Origin: Endomychus coccineus
Lineage: Eukaryota > Arthropoda > Insecta > Coleoptera > Endomychidae
Direction: 5' to 3'
Assembly (NCBI GenBank): GCA_958510875.1
Contig: OY294068.1
Coordinates: 27,012,297-27,076,296, forward strand
Length of the DNA stretch: 64,000 nt
A program made the translations under genes and the position numbers. The notes under the pieces are model-generated. The model saw only the letters and a program-made list of their open reading frames with translations, was not told the origin of the DNA and did not search any database. Positions 12,881 through 24,180 of this stretch are shown piece after piece (the first letter of the stretch is position 1; each line of letters opens with the position of its first letter).

Positions 12881-14255
12881 GACCTATTTTAGGAATAGCC
12901 GAAGAGTATATTATGCAGAGTGATTGATACAACCCATTTTGGTAGATGAAAGCTAGCATTATGGGCATATGTTGGACTCATCACACTTTAGTAGTAACAA
13001 GTCTTCGAAAATCTAACAAGGACAAGTTTATTATTATCTACTAAACATGACATAAAAATTCAAGTTAAAAATTCTATACGCCCACCTTCAGCTTGTATGC
13101 TTGCTTCACAAAGTCAAAACAAAGATTTTATCATATGGATGATGTTTCCCTACAAAAACCGATTCAACGGATTTAAATTAGAGAATAATGATGGCCATTG
13201 TATAGGACCCGAAGGGCGATTGATTTGTTTGGGAAATAACCAATTAATCAATCAGTTATTCAACTTCCTTCATCGGATGTTGCGGTGTTGAACTATCGCC
13301 AGATATTCTAAATAAAGTTGAATGGTACGTTATCAATTAATTCGAAAACGTTACCTATATTCCAAAATTGCTACATATCTGTATTTAAAAAATAATAGAG
13401 ATAGTAAATCATTAATGATAACATTGGTGAAACAGAGTTATTCTAATACTTGTGCAGTGACCAAGCAACCAAGCATAGTTATTATCTGTCATTATAGGGC
13501 CTAGTAACAAAACATAAGGATAGTTAGAAAGAAAGGTTAGGCGACTAGGGGGTGAAGCCCACCACCCTAAAATTTATCAATATTATTATTCGAATATTTT
13601 ATTCCTATACTAAAGAATTCTATGCTAATCGATAAATATATTTCTGCATAATCGACGCAATAGCCATTGAAAAATTTCATTTTCACCAGATAGCCAAGAA
13701 ATGGCAACTTCTGTCCATACTTTTTTTATTTTTTTCAATTCGATTTTGTAGCGAGTTCCAGTTTTATCGATCATTATGTTGCCATTTCACTCGAATCGAG
13801 TCTACCGTGCCCAAAATAATACAGTCTGCAAAATTTCAAATCCGTACGACCAATAGGAACAGTGCAACCGTCTCCACAGTGAGTCACGTACGCACGCACG
13901 CGCACACACACAGACATCAGAAATACTCAAAACGGATATACACTGAAATATTTTTTGGTTACAAAATACTTCCCTTACACTATATACTACTTATAGTGAG
14001 AGAAGTGAAAATGCTTCTATTAGAAATATAAAAATTTATGCATACACCCAATTGCTTATAATGAACATCCAACAGAAGATATACAATTCCTTAAATACTA
14101 TTGCATTGTTATGTAATCTTGGTTGAGCATGACAAAATTTATGATTATGACATTCTAGATATGTGTTGTTAGCAATGAAATGTCATTCGTTTTTAAATAT
14201 AACTAGTTTCTTAAGGAAAAAAAATAATTTTTGATGAACCGAAGGAACCGAGGAA
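12881..14255. other. AT-rich spacer, no supported gene
   Basis: Contains one 64-codon open frame (13097-13291, plus) with NRFNGFKLENNDGHCIGPEG that I cannot assign, and an alternating ACGCACG/CACACA purine-pyrimidine run near 13890. No transposon termini were seen. Confidence 0.4.
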
Positions 14256-14257
14256 GA

Positions 14258-14340
14258 GACCAAAGTGGTGTAATTGGTCAACATGCTGAACTAAACATCA
14301 AAACATCCAGGGATGTGGGTTCGAATAACATGGTTAAATT
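14258..14340 (+). repeat. Solo tRNA-like SINE head
   Basis: GACCAAAGTGGTGTAATTGG followed by GTGGGTTCGAATAACATGG repeats the head of the 11865-12880 family. It includes a short internal duplication (AAACATC twice) and a decayed 3' half of the B-box arm. Confidence 0.6.
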
Positions 14341-14810
14341 TTTATTGTTATTCATTAATTAAAATTGTCTTCATGATTTAGAAAAATGTTTAAATAGTAC
14401 ATTGTATACCTAGTACCTTAGTAGGGAAACCTAATCATTCCCGGAGGACTGTAAAGATTGCACAAGCCGAAACTGGTAATACAGAGTCCGGGAATATCGC
14501 TTTTTCTACTATTTTTTCGAAAATAGAAAATTATTCATAGGACATAATTTATTATAATCAACTTGTTAAAATTCTCAAATAAGCATTATTACTTTTATTC
14601 ACAAAGAAAAGATATTATGAAATATTTGTTTGGTAACTATGGAAACAAAGCAATTTGGAATTTCAAACTTGATTCATGAAAAGTTTATTTTTGGCGTTCT
14701 CCCATAGTGTTTTCCGCGTTTTCAAAACAAAAAGCAAAAGTAAAGTGTTAAATGAGTGATGACTGTTCCATTTATGGAAACCGCCCCCCCCCCCCCCTAT
14801 TATAACTTAA

Positions 14811-14985
14811 GGACGCAGTAAATACTGCCTCATTGGATTTTTTGCCAACAAAATCCAGAGAAAAATATGCATACAATCGTTTCATCGAATACCGTAAGAA
14901 TAAAAATGTAAGTTCTTTATCGGAACATGTTGTAATGGCAAACTTTTTGGAGCTTGGCTCCAAGATGAAATTTTCTTGTAGGTGA
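14811..14985 (+). mobile_element. Crypton-like tyrosine-recombinase N-terminal fragment
   Basis: An uninterrupted frame reads DFLPTKSREKYAYNRFIEYR, then KNKNVSSLSEHVVMANFLEL, then GSKMK before a stop. This resembles the SAM-like core-binding domain found at the N-terminus of Crypton/DIRS-type tyrosine recombinases and their host-domesticated relatives (LPxKSRxxYxxxYxxFxxW). No catalytic domain follows. A donor-like AG|GTGAAC sits at the end of the frame, so an exon of a recombinase-derived gene is an alternative. Confidence 0.5.
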
Positions 14986-14989
14986 ACTG

Positions 14990-16540
14990 TTCACTGTTCA
15001 AATAAAATAATATTCCCTTATAGTACAAAAATAAATATTTGCAAACAGTTACTTTCCGTTGCCTGGCAACAACTGAATGTAAGCAAATATTGACTTTTTC
15101 TTTCAAAAATGTCAACATTTCTGTACGATTTTCGGAAAACAATATACATGTGTCTTCTACTAATTCAATTTTGCTTGTTATTAAAGTTTCGACATTTTAA
15201 ACTATTATTCTTAAACGTTTATATATTTAAAAAAAAAACTGTTTTAAAGGGACAACCGCAGTTGCACGCATTAACAAATAAATAAGTGATTAAGCGCAGG
15301 TAGAAACAATGATTTTGTTCTCGTTTCATTAACATTATCAATATAATAAATTACCAGTATGTAACGGCTTCTGCAATCAATTATTTGTACATTTATCATA
15401 TTTATGGAGCACTTTTGTTCTTATTGCTTCAAATCCAATTCATACTGTAATTATCATTAGATTATTATTAATTGTTTAAAAATGTATGGAGGAAAAATTC
15501 ATTATTTCCATATATTATTTCTGCCTATAACTAGTTCAAATTTGGTTCACTATTAGTTAATATATTTACCTGATATAGTTTAAATCTTTGTGATAAATAC
15601 TAAAAACGTGGTCTGCGCACCAATAATCGTTTCAACCGATGGTAACTTGGAAACACATACAAAACTAATCATCCGTTGCGTGAAGAATCCTCTTGCTCAT
15701 TAACCATACTTGCGGAATTAAATGAGAAACAACTTTTTGCCACCTTTAACAAGCCACTTGAACAGTTCTCGGTGCTCGAACGCACAATTCACACAGTCCT
15801 AACCGCGAACTAACAATTCAAACATTGCATCAACTATTTGTCAAATTAAGTTCTTTCAGAACGTCGATATGGATGTCAAAAAGTATGGTAAGAAATAGCG
15901 ACATTGCATGAACTGGACCGTTGATGCTGGGATATGTCTTTCTCTTTTAATGAACCGTTGGGAATTGTAACAGAGACCTGCGAAGAAGTGAGAGACCTTG
16001 AAGGCGTGGAATGCTACCCTCTCCATTGCCATCATTCTTGCTCAAGAAATGCTTGCAGCAGTTGAACCCTACTTGTAAAGGTTAAAGACTTAACGTACTT
16101 TGACAAGTGCTGGTTCATTGTTTCTTTAATATATTTAATTTTTTACTAACCTACTACGGAAATAGCGTTTCATCTATCAGTATCAGATCAACATCATCAG
16201 AATATGAGATGAGAAAATGCTTATATGGATGACAGTTCTATAAGATACCATTTATGATGTTGCAGTTTCTTTGAAGTCGATTAAGTGTTCGTTTTCAGAA
16301 GGCTTACGTATCACAAGATCATATCCAAACGGCTAATCATTTCATGTGGCATTCCCAATAAAGGGGAGGTGTGTCCCCAAGAACAACAATGGTAACGTCT
16401 TTTATTTTCGTATGGGAGTCTAGCACTGTTGCCGATCCAGTTTAATGAATGGCTAGAACATGGTACGAAATGTGCACTTTTTGCTTTGTGTTTTATTTTA
16501 TTCTGTAAACCATTATATTTTCCAATAAAGATTTTTGACC
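14990..16540. other. AT-rich sequence, no supported gene
   Basis: No domain-bearing open frame, inverted repeat or RNA gene was recognised. 15600-16080 is somewhat richer in GC and may be decayed transposon, but no motif supports this. Confidence 0.4.
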
Positions 16541-16544
16541 CAGG

Positions 16545-16830
16545 TATGAATTATATATAAATTCTCGGGAAATAGGACACATTAACACTTATGCTTCATA
16601 TTTTCGTCTTTACGTACGTTTCAGTCTCACGACCATCATCAGAAGACTTATTATGTCCAAAACGGGATTTCTTAAGACTAATTGTAGTAGCACAAAGCGT
16701 CCTTATCGCACCAATTTCAATTGAAAATGTCCACGTCGCCGAAACAAACAGAACCACCAATAATCGAAATTATACCACATCAATGTTTCAAAGCTCAACA
16801 ATCAAAAATACGAATTAAATTTTTTTTTAC
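16545..16830 (-). mobile_element. PLE-1 3'-end fragment with hammerhead-like motif
   Basis: The same tail sequence occurs at 16905, 17575, 19805 and 33100: an AT-rich tip (AATTCTCGGGAAATAGG), then a conserved block containing ACGACCATCATCAGAAGAC (the ribozyme-like core read on the minus strand), then a less conserved 3' UTR. In the 19805 and 33600 copies this tail lies downstream of a PLE GIY-YIG coding end, which identifies the family and orientation. Confidence 0.7.
16606..16647 (-). ncRNA. Hammerhead-ribozyme-like motif, PLE-1 copy a
   Basis: On the minus strand: stem I strand GTCTT, core CTGATGA, an extra T, stem II GGTC-GTGA-GACT (one G-T closing pair), GAA, palindromic stem III ACGTACGT, A17, stem I strand AAGAC. 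All conserved positions are present. The unpaired T beside stem II departs from the canonical fold. Confidence 0.55.
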
Positions 16831-16904
16831 CATTTCTGATAACGAAAAATAACAATTCACCATACACTTATATTTCAATATATAAAATTAATAATAAGAT
16901 TCTT

Positions 16905-17577
16905 GACCCAGTATGAATTATATATAAAAATTCTCGGGAAATAGGTCACAATAACACTTTGTTTTAAATATTCGTCTTTACGTACGTCATCAGAAGACTC
17001 ACTATGTCTAAAAAGGGGGTTTAATAAAACTAATTATAGCACAAGCGTCCAAATCGCACAATTTAACTTCAATCAAAAGAGCCCACGCCGTCGAAACGAA
17101 CAGAACTATGATAATCGAAACTGTATCGTCAGAATTAAAGTATAAAAAATTTTTTTGTAGTAAGAATCCGCTATTCAGTAATATTATTAAAATATATGAG
17201 TGCATATTGATTGGTATTCTCACAACAAATGAGAAGAACGAAGTTATTTGTCAAGTATCTACTTTCGAAAGTAGATACATATTTTTTAATAATATTACTG
17301 AATAGCGGATTCTTACTACAAAAAATTTTTTTATACTTTAATTCTGACGATACAATTTCGATTATCATAGTTCTGTTCGTTTCGACGGCGTGGGCTCTTT
17401 TGATTGAAGTTAAATTGTACGATTTGGACGCTTGTGCTATAATTAGTTTTATTAAACCCCCTTTTTAGACATAGTGAGTTTTCTGATGATGGTCGTGAGA
17501 CCGAAACGTACGTAAAGACGAATATTTAAAACAAAGTGTTATTGTGACCTATTTCCCGAGAATTTTTATATATTATA
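16905..17577. mobile_element. PLE-1 tails joined head-to-head as a long palindrome
   Basis: Left arm 16913-17200 (minus orientation) and right arm 17281-17575 (plus orientation) are near-perfect inverted copies, joined through about 80 bp that contain a second small palindrome (TATCTACTTTCGAAAGTAGATA). Each arm ends in the PLE-1 tip (TCTCGGGAAATAGG / CCTATTTCCCGAGA). The left arm has lost stem II of the ribozyme-like motif near 16985; the right arm keeps it. Long open frames across the arms are artefacts of the palindrome. Confidence 0.85.
17478..17519 (+). ncRNA. Hammerhead-ribozyme-like motif, PLE-1 copy b
   Basis: GTTTT (stem I, one G-T wobble) at 17478-17482, CTGATGA at 17483-17489, an extra T, GGTC-GTGA-GACC at 17491-17502, GAA, ACGTACGT at 17506-17513, cleavage-site A at 17514, AAGAC at 17515-17519. 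Stem III is a self-complementary octamer without a loop, which favours dimeric rather than single-molecule cleavage, as known for short-stem-III hammerheads of PLEs and retrozymes. Confidence 0.6.
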
Positions 17578-19480
17578 AAATTAATTATATGAATACTGTT
17601 GTTTACAAAAATAACTGAAGAATCATCAACAAATACTCGTGGAAAATATCGTAAATCAGATCTGAACTTAGTCATAGATAAGCCATAAATGGTGATAGAT
17701 TAGATAGATTCTTGTCCAATGGGCCATTGCAGTACATTTGTACTGTTCAATAAACATGCCAATTATTTGCCAGCAAAATTTTAGCCTTTACAAAGTTTAT
17801 TCTGAACTATATTTTTGCTTCATTTCTTTGAATTTAAAATTCACAGATTTCGTAGTTCTTGCAACCATCGGAGGGTGTTGAAAACAAACATAAAATAATG
17901 ATGACTTTTGTTTATTGAATCTTTTGGACCATTAAAGGAAGGATTTCACCCGATCTCAAATGGCATTAAGCTCATTGACCATGGCACCATCATTGTTCAA
18001 ATTCTGCTTCCGTCGCTATCTATGAGAACGACATTTTCCGGAAATAGAAAGTTTTTCGGAGTTTCCTGTCTATATTGTTAACAGTATTCTAACTGTTTTA
18101 GTAATTCCCCTGTTTGTAGATACATTTCAACAATGATAGCAGTCGTTGAATAGGCCTTCTTAATACTTTTTCGATGATATGATACATCACTTGCACTGAC
18201 GTTTCCAAATATGTGAGGTATTAAAAAAAATGTTTTTTACCATAGTTACTTAGACATTTTTATCATTACGTTAATGACACTTTCATATTATTGTAAGTCA
18301 CCGTATTATTAGCAAAAATTAATGATCTCACTGAAAGGTTTGATAACAGATGGATAGGAGGTGATATGGCCAGCAAGGCCTCCCGATTTAAATGCTCTAG
18401 ATACATGTTTATGAGGTGCAATAAAAGATAGAGTTCACATGAACAAGAGAACAAGGACAATATTTTAAGCATTTTCTGTGATTTATTTTCATCTTTACAG
18501 TTACACTTCATTATTGTTGTAAGTTCATAGTTTATTATAATTGTTGCAGCATCCAATAACTTGAACATATGCACTACGTTGTGGTTGTCGTTTTCCGGGA
18601 TACATGTTTAAATACATTCCCTTTATCTGAACTGTTTTTCATATGCCTTTCTTCTCCATTCCTAAAAGCCATATTTGTAACAATGCCATGACCACAATAC
18701 ATCAAAATTTCATTAACAATGTTAAAATTGTCTCACTATGGTAAAGAACATTAGATGACAAATCTGAAATTAACATGAGGCTGCGGGGAAAATGGCAACG
18801 TAAATGTGCATCGTGTTTTGAAATTATCCTTATAATAAATCAAGGAAAATATAAAATAATTTGTAAAAATTTCGGTTTTTTCCGGATATCACGGATATAC
18901 TAGGAATTTTGAAACTTTCTCAACAGTGTATTGTTTGTTAGTCACATAAAAGGGCAACTTTATTAAAAATGTTTGAAAATTTGTTATGCAAACTGGAATG
19001 TTACGTGAAACTTTCGAAGAAATTTTTGTTGTTCTCTTGCAATAGTATAATGCCATGTGTTCCTGTTTTTTATTCAATAATTTATTTCTTTTATCCATTT
19101 TCTATTGCGATATGTGGCCAATGTTGTCTAATCATTTGCCATATCTTTCATTAGCTAATGGGATATCACTATAAATAAAGTATTGAATTATTATTGTACA
19201 ATACTTATGCAATGATTGTCAGATCCGGTTGCCACACTACCTCAAGCCCGCATTGATTTTTCATGTAATTATAAAATAAATCAACCTTCTAGCTTCCTGT
19301 ATTTTATCTCATTCGTACTTTTTCACTTCAAGCTATGTATTGTGATAAATTATACGAGCTTCAAGTTATGCAACTATATATATCTTTGTATGTTTTACTG
19401 GTCATATAGCTCATATAAGTGAAGACTGAGTTATCGAAAACACATTTATATATTAAGTACTGTGTCGAAACATAATCTAA
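17578..19480. other. AT-rich sequence around a transposase relic
   Basis: Apart from the catalytic block at 18365-18435, no gene, RNA or transposon end was recognised. Short frames at 18889-19422 contain no domain I know. Confidence 0.35.
18250..18575 (+). mobile_element. Tc1/mariner-superfamily transposase relic
   Basis: The plus strand near 18365-18435 reads WPARPPDLNALDTCL, a stop, then GAIKDRVH. This matches the catalytic block WPARSPDLNPLDxxLWGxLKxxVY. Only this block is clear; the minus-strand 102-codon frame over the same bases is a shadow. Confidence 0.5.
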
Positions 19481-19804
19481 AAGTTAGCTTCAAGCCCCAA
19501 AATAAATTGTCGTTGAATAAGTTTCAAATAAATTTACCTGTTCAAAGTTTGATAACTTTTACATTGGAACATCAATTCGTAATATAGAAATTAGACATTA
19601 GGAGCATTTACGATCTTTCAGTCTCAAGAAAACAGATTCGTTCTCCAATCACTTCTTAGAAATAGGATATACTTTTCCAAATTTAGACCAAGTTAAAATT
19701 TTGCATAATCAGAGTAAAGGTGTGAAATTAATAGTAGAAATTTTCAAAAGTGCGGAAAATAACGACAGTAAATTCTTTAACGATCAATTAGACTTACAGG
19801 TACT

Positions 19805-20918
19805 ATTTATCTATAAATTCTCGGGAAATGGGTCACACTAACACATGTGTTTATTATTTTCGTCTTTACGTACGTTTCGGTCTCACGACCATCATCAGAA
19901 GACTTATTATGTTCAAAACGGGATTACTTAAAACTAATTGTATTAACACAAAGCGTCCTTATCGCACCAATTTCAATTAAAAATGCCCACGTCGCCGAAA
20001 TAAACAGAAACACGAATAATCGAAATTATAACACATTAATGTTATAAGTATAATATATCAAGAATTCACTGCTTAGTAGTATTCTCATAAAATAGGTACT
20101 CATGCCAACAAAGTCTATGAACGACTAAAAACAAGAACATTACGTTCAAATATCTAGTTTCGAACCAGATGTTAAGATTTATGAGATAATAGGAAAAGGT
20201 TTTTCAGGCCTTATTGGAAATATGCTTTTAACATTTTACCTAAAATATACTTTTAACATTATATGGACGCATATAGGAACTTGCAAGAGTTTTAATTAAT
20301 TGAGTTAGTATAAATCTGGCTTAATGTCTGAATGTCTGTCCTATGATTTACAGATTTGGAGTCACGTTTTATGTGAATCATCTCCAAAATAGATCTTTTA
20401 TAATAATTAGTTCCCTAAATATTAACATTTTTGTAATCAAATTGATGGTTATAATCAAAGCAGTGTTTAACAAGGGCGGCTCTAAGTTCTTGTTTCTTGT
20501 ACTATACTTATGGCCATATATTCTTTTTTGCAAATATTGTTTAGAGATTCCTGTATAAGTCCCATCGCAATCTCAACAATGCAATTTGTATACTGAGTGG
20601 GTTTGTTTATCTTTAGGTATTGAAGGTTTTAGATTTGAAAAATATTACTCAACACAGCTAGTAGGTTTATGCGCAACATTTATATCATACTTTTTTAAAC
20701 ATTTCTTAATTTTCTCTGAGGTCTGAGGGGATTGGAAAATGTTTTTGGGTGGCCATGCATTTCCAGAGTATCACGAACAATTTTTTAATTTTTGAGACGT
20801 TCTTCTGGGTCGGACAATTTAACCGCGCGATCTGTAAGGCTGTTTATAACACTTTTTTTATAACATGTTAGTGCAACGGAATTGAAGTGAACATAACGTT
20901 GAGACCAAACTTCTTTTT
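19805..20918 (-). mobile_element. PLE-1 copy, 5'-truncated, inserted in PLE-2 with a 10-bp target duplication
   Basis: Flanked on both sides by TACAGGTACT (19795-19804 and 20919-20928). Minus strand, 5' to 3': decayed linker with MHGHPKTFSNPL (about 20760), GIY-YIG endonuclease VYKLHC, stop, DCDGTYTGISKQYLQKRIYG then HKYST (20615-20490), a C-terminal HCFDYNHQFDYKNVNI, then a 3' UTR with the hammerhead-like motif and the tip at 19805. One in-frame stop and later frameshifts show it is inactive. 5' truncation with a short target duplication is typical of target-primed PLE insertion. Confidence 0.82.
19862..19903 (-). ncRNA. Hammerhead-ribozyme-like motif, PLE-1 copy c (consensus)
   Basis: The best-preserved instance: GTCTT / CTGATGA / T / GGTC-GTGA-GACC / GAA / ACGTACGT / A / AAGAC on the minus strand, with perfect 5-bp stem I, 4-bp stem II with a GTGA tetraloop and a palindromic stem III. 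It lies downstream of a GIY-YIG coding end, the place expected in a PLE. Confidence 0.65.
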
Positions 20919-21599
20919 TACAGGTACTGTAGCATTCCTTTCGATGTCTTGATAAAATAAAATTTCCTTATAATCCACTTAATTGCAGTACATCCCGTTT
21001 AAATTTTCCTGGTAGCGTATTAACTTTTACCCTATTGTAGTACCCAATTGTTCAATCTCTGTCATGTGTTTCCCGATATTCAAACTGCAAACCAACTTAT
21101 TACTTTTAGCTTAGTTTTTACTATAAATGTTTGAAAATCTTCTATGTCTATTCATACACTTGTATCGGTTTGAAGATGACACGCAAGTTGTCGAAACAGT
21201 AGTCACGTTAGTGTTTCTACAATATAAGTAAACAAAAACAATGTAATTATTGTTATATTAAACCAATATGATAAACTGTCACAAAGTAACGACTTCCACC
21301 ATCGACTTTTATTAGACATGGCATAGCTAAATTTATGTAGCAAAAAGAAACGTATCTAAAGAAGATCCACATAATTCAGATGATTTAATATAGAGAATAT
21401 TCTGGTAAAAATATCATCCAATTTACATTTTGTAAGTCAAGATTAAATATGCACAGCTGCGTAAAAGCAAGTGCTTCGATAAGATCGAATCTACTTCCTG
21501 TTATAATACATAATGCCGATGCATGTGTATCTTTGTATGATCTATTGGCGGGAATTGTGAGCCTATGAACCTATTCCATCTAAATTTTCTATTCTGAAT

Positions 21600-22500
21600 C
21601 GATTTGTAATTTAAGATGCATTTGGTATACTATTAAAAATTGAGAACGATATAACTTGATACTTGCAATGAAACTTGACTTCATTCAGCAAAACTATCCA
21701 GCAGCTGTAATTTTCATCATGGGTCATTTCGAAGTTCAAAACTTCGCTTGGCTCAAGCTCCCTACCTACGGTCTCGAGCAGTTAATTAATGAACCAACAC
21801 GGATCCCTGATCAACTATCATTATGCCAATATGCTTGCCTTATTCCTCACCAACAATCCAGATCCCTTTGAAGTCAAAGTCCGTGCACCATTGGGAAACC
21901 ATTCACTCATCACTACGACCTGCCCCTAGATCACTCCACGAACCAATCCAACACCTCCACGCACAGTTTGGCATTACAACTCAGACGACTAGGACGCATG
22001 TTCTTCTCCAAGTTTCCTGGGAGAAGCGTATGTTTTGAATCTGATGACCCAACGCCGATCTGCCACAGAGATCTCGAATATTATCAAAACAGAAATGAAT
22101 ACCAACAAACCAGTATCATCTGGTGAAAGATGGTTCAATAAAATCTGTTCTAAGCTGTCGCTTCAAAGCAAACAGCATACCGTCATTGGCGCCGAATCCC
22201 ATGTCCGGGGACCAGAACAACATATGTTGAAGCCAGAAATATGCGCAATGAAACAACGAACGGTTCGAAAGAAGCATATAATGCCAAAATAAGATCGAAG
22301 CTTATCGATTGCCCGAATGGCTCACGTTCGTTTTAGACTTTCGCCAAAGCAATTGGTAGGATCACTTCTAGTTCATTCCCTCCCTTACCAACGATGATGG
22401 CACGCTGGCTACTAGACCTCAAGGAAAAGCCAACCCTTTTGCTGGAATTTTTGCAACAAATTCATTTGTATCTAAAAGGAAGAACCCCCCTAGGGGGGCT
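21600..22500 (+). mobile_element. Jockey-like LINE remnant: endonuclease domain
   Basis: Broken plus-strand frames read GHFEVQNFAWLKLPTYGLEQ then LINEPTRIPDQ and LTNNPDPFEVKVRAPLGN, which is the APE-type endonuclease of jockey/CR1-like LINEs (GDFN...LINEPTR...LTNxP...LGxSDH). Further on come SATEISNIIKTEMN and DDGTLATRPQGKANPFAGIF, the segment leading to the reverse transcriptase. Several frameshifts. Confidence 0.72.
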
Positions 22501-22539
22501 GGTGTAAGAATCATTAGAATTAAATAAGCACAAAAATAT

Positions 22540-23110
22540 CCAAAATAAAGCAGTGTTAGCGATTAGATTTATCAACAGCTTTTGATAATATTAGTCACCA
22601 AGAGATTTATATAACTTTTAACAAGAGTGGAATGAGGTGCGCCTTAGCAAAAGTAATCAATTCATACTTAACAGGCAGAAAACAACAAGTTACAATTTAA
22701 GGATAGATACTCGAACCTAACGCACATAACCCACGGTGTGTCCAAAGGATATTAAGATGTTCTATTCATTTTATATGTGAATGCTTTGTCAAATTTCTTA
22801 AGTTCTTATATGGTAGGTCAATTTGATGATGACTCGTCAATTACAGCTATCTCGATCCATCTGGAAGGTTTATCAGATAAATGTACACAAATATGATTTA
22901 ATGGTGTTTGAACTACTGTTTCAAGCTCAATGTAAGAAAAACACACAGAATCACAAGCAAACTGTTCGATATATTATGTACCAAATCTTGGTAAATTCAC
23001 TCCAACGGCCTAAAATGTTAAATTCCTAGGTATCGTACTCGACTCGAAACTCAATTTTGGGGACCATATACGAATGGTCAATGCAAAGTTGAGTGCCAGC
23101 CTGTGAGGTA
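22540..23110 (+). mobile_element. LINE reverse-transcriptase remnant
   Basis: The plus strand reads STAFDNISHQEIYITFNKSG, VINSYLTGRKQQV, THGVSKG (GVPQG block), VGQFDDDSSI (the catalytic xxDD region, altered) and FLGIVLDSKLNFGDHIRM. These are RT motifs A to E of a jockey/CR1-type element in the right order, with stops between. It may be the continuation of 21600-22500. It ends where foldback element A begins. Confidence 0.75.
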
Positions 23111-23122
23111 ATACGCTACTTA

Positions 23123-24180
23123 TAGTCCAGGCAACGACCCGGAAAAAAAAAATATAGTAATCTAGAATTTCAAATTTTTTTTGCATTTTGTTCGTAATAC
23201 TCCATAGATCATTCATGCCTATCAAGACAGCGGGGGTCGACATTTCTACCCCCCAAAACAGGGTTTCAACCCCTAAGAGGAGCATTCTTATAAAAACAAT
23301 CCAAACGCTTGAAAAATTAATGAATTAAGAGCCGAAAATGACCCCCAGTATGTTTTTTGGGGCGCTAATCACGATTCCGCAGTTAGTTTTCTCGGAAAAC
23401 TCTCTCCAGATGGGAAATTTGGAAAATTTATATATAATTTATAATTTATAATTTTGTTGCAAAAATTACCTCTACCTCTAGTAGGTTTTTTAGGTCGCTG
23501 ATCACTATTCCGCTATTATTTTTCCCAAAAAACTCTCTCCAGATGGAAAATTCGGGAAATTTGAGATTTTCCTGAGACGGTTATGAATAATAAAGTACAA
23601 TTTTGTTGCAAAATGACCTCTAGTAAGTTTTTTGGGACGCTGATCACGATTCCGGTGTTATTTTTCCTAAAACATCCAAAAAATCTACTAGAGGTCATTT
23701 TTGCAACAAAATTATACTTTATTATTCATAACCGTCTCAGGAAAATCTCACATTTCCCGAATATTCCCTCTGGAGAGAATTTTTTGGGAAAAATAACAGC
23801 GGAATCGTGATCAGCTACCCAAAAAACCTACTAGAGGTCATTTTTGCAACAAAATTATAAATTTTCCAAATTTCCCATCTGGAGGGAGTTTTCTGAGAGA
23901 ACTAACTGCGGATTCGTGATCAGCGACCCAAAAAACATAGTAGGGGTTATTTACGGTTCTTAATTCATTAAATTTCTAAACTTTTGGATTGTTTTTCTAA
24001 GAATGCTCCTCTGATGGGTTGATACCCTGTTTTGGAGGGGTAGAAAGGTCGACCCCCGTGGTCTTGATAGTCATGAATGATCTATGGGGTATTAGGAACA
24101 AAATGCAAAAAAAAATTGAAATTCTAGCTTACTATATTTTTTTTTATTATGGCCTTTTTCCTGGCTTATTGCCTGGACTA
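23123..24180. mobile_element. Foldback element A (TAGTCCAGGC family)
   Basis: Begins TAGTCCAGGCAACG and ends with its inverse (TTGCCTGGACTA), flanked by TTA on each side (23120-23122, 24181-24183). The arms are inverted copies over about 500 bp each. Within them a core like GGTCGCTGATCACGATTCCG recurs at 23361, 23492 and 23634, and inverted near 23800 and 23910. No transposase is present, so it is non-autonomous. Shares ends and subterminal sequence (TTTTTTTGCATTTTGTTC, GATCATTCATG) with element B at 51190. Confidence 0.85.

Larger units (their letters stand above)
19490..21300 (+). mobile_element. PLE-2 copy: GIY-YIG region and 3' end, split by PLE-1
   Basis: Before the interruption (19490-19804) a frame reads FSNHFLEIGYTFPNLDQVKI and continues to NDSKFFNDQLDLQ, the usual post-GIY-YIG end of PLE proteins. 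The sequence resumes at 20919 and runs to about 21300, ending in a region shared with 34128-34250 (CACGTTAGTGTTTCTACAA). The two halves are rejoined by removing the PLE-1 insertion at 19805-20918. The coding part carries stops upstream. Confidence 0.72.

Noticed and set aside
17108..17468. Three overlapping frames on both strands suggesting genes
   Set aside because: They lie in the arms of a PLE palindrome and mirror each other; no domain is encoded.
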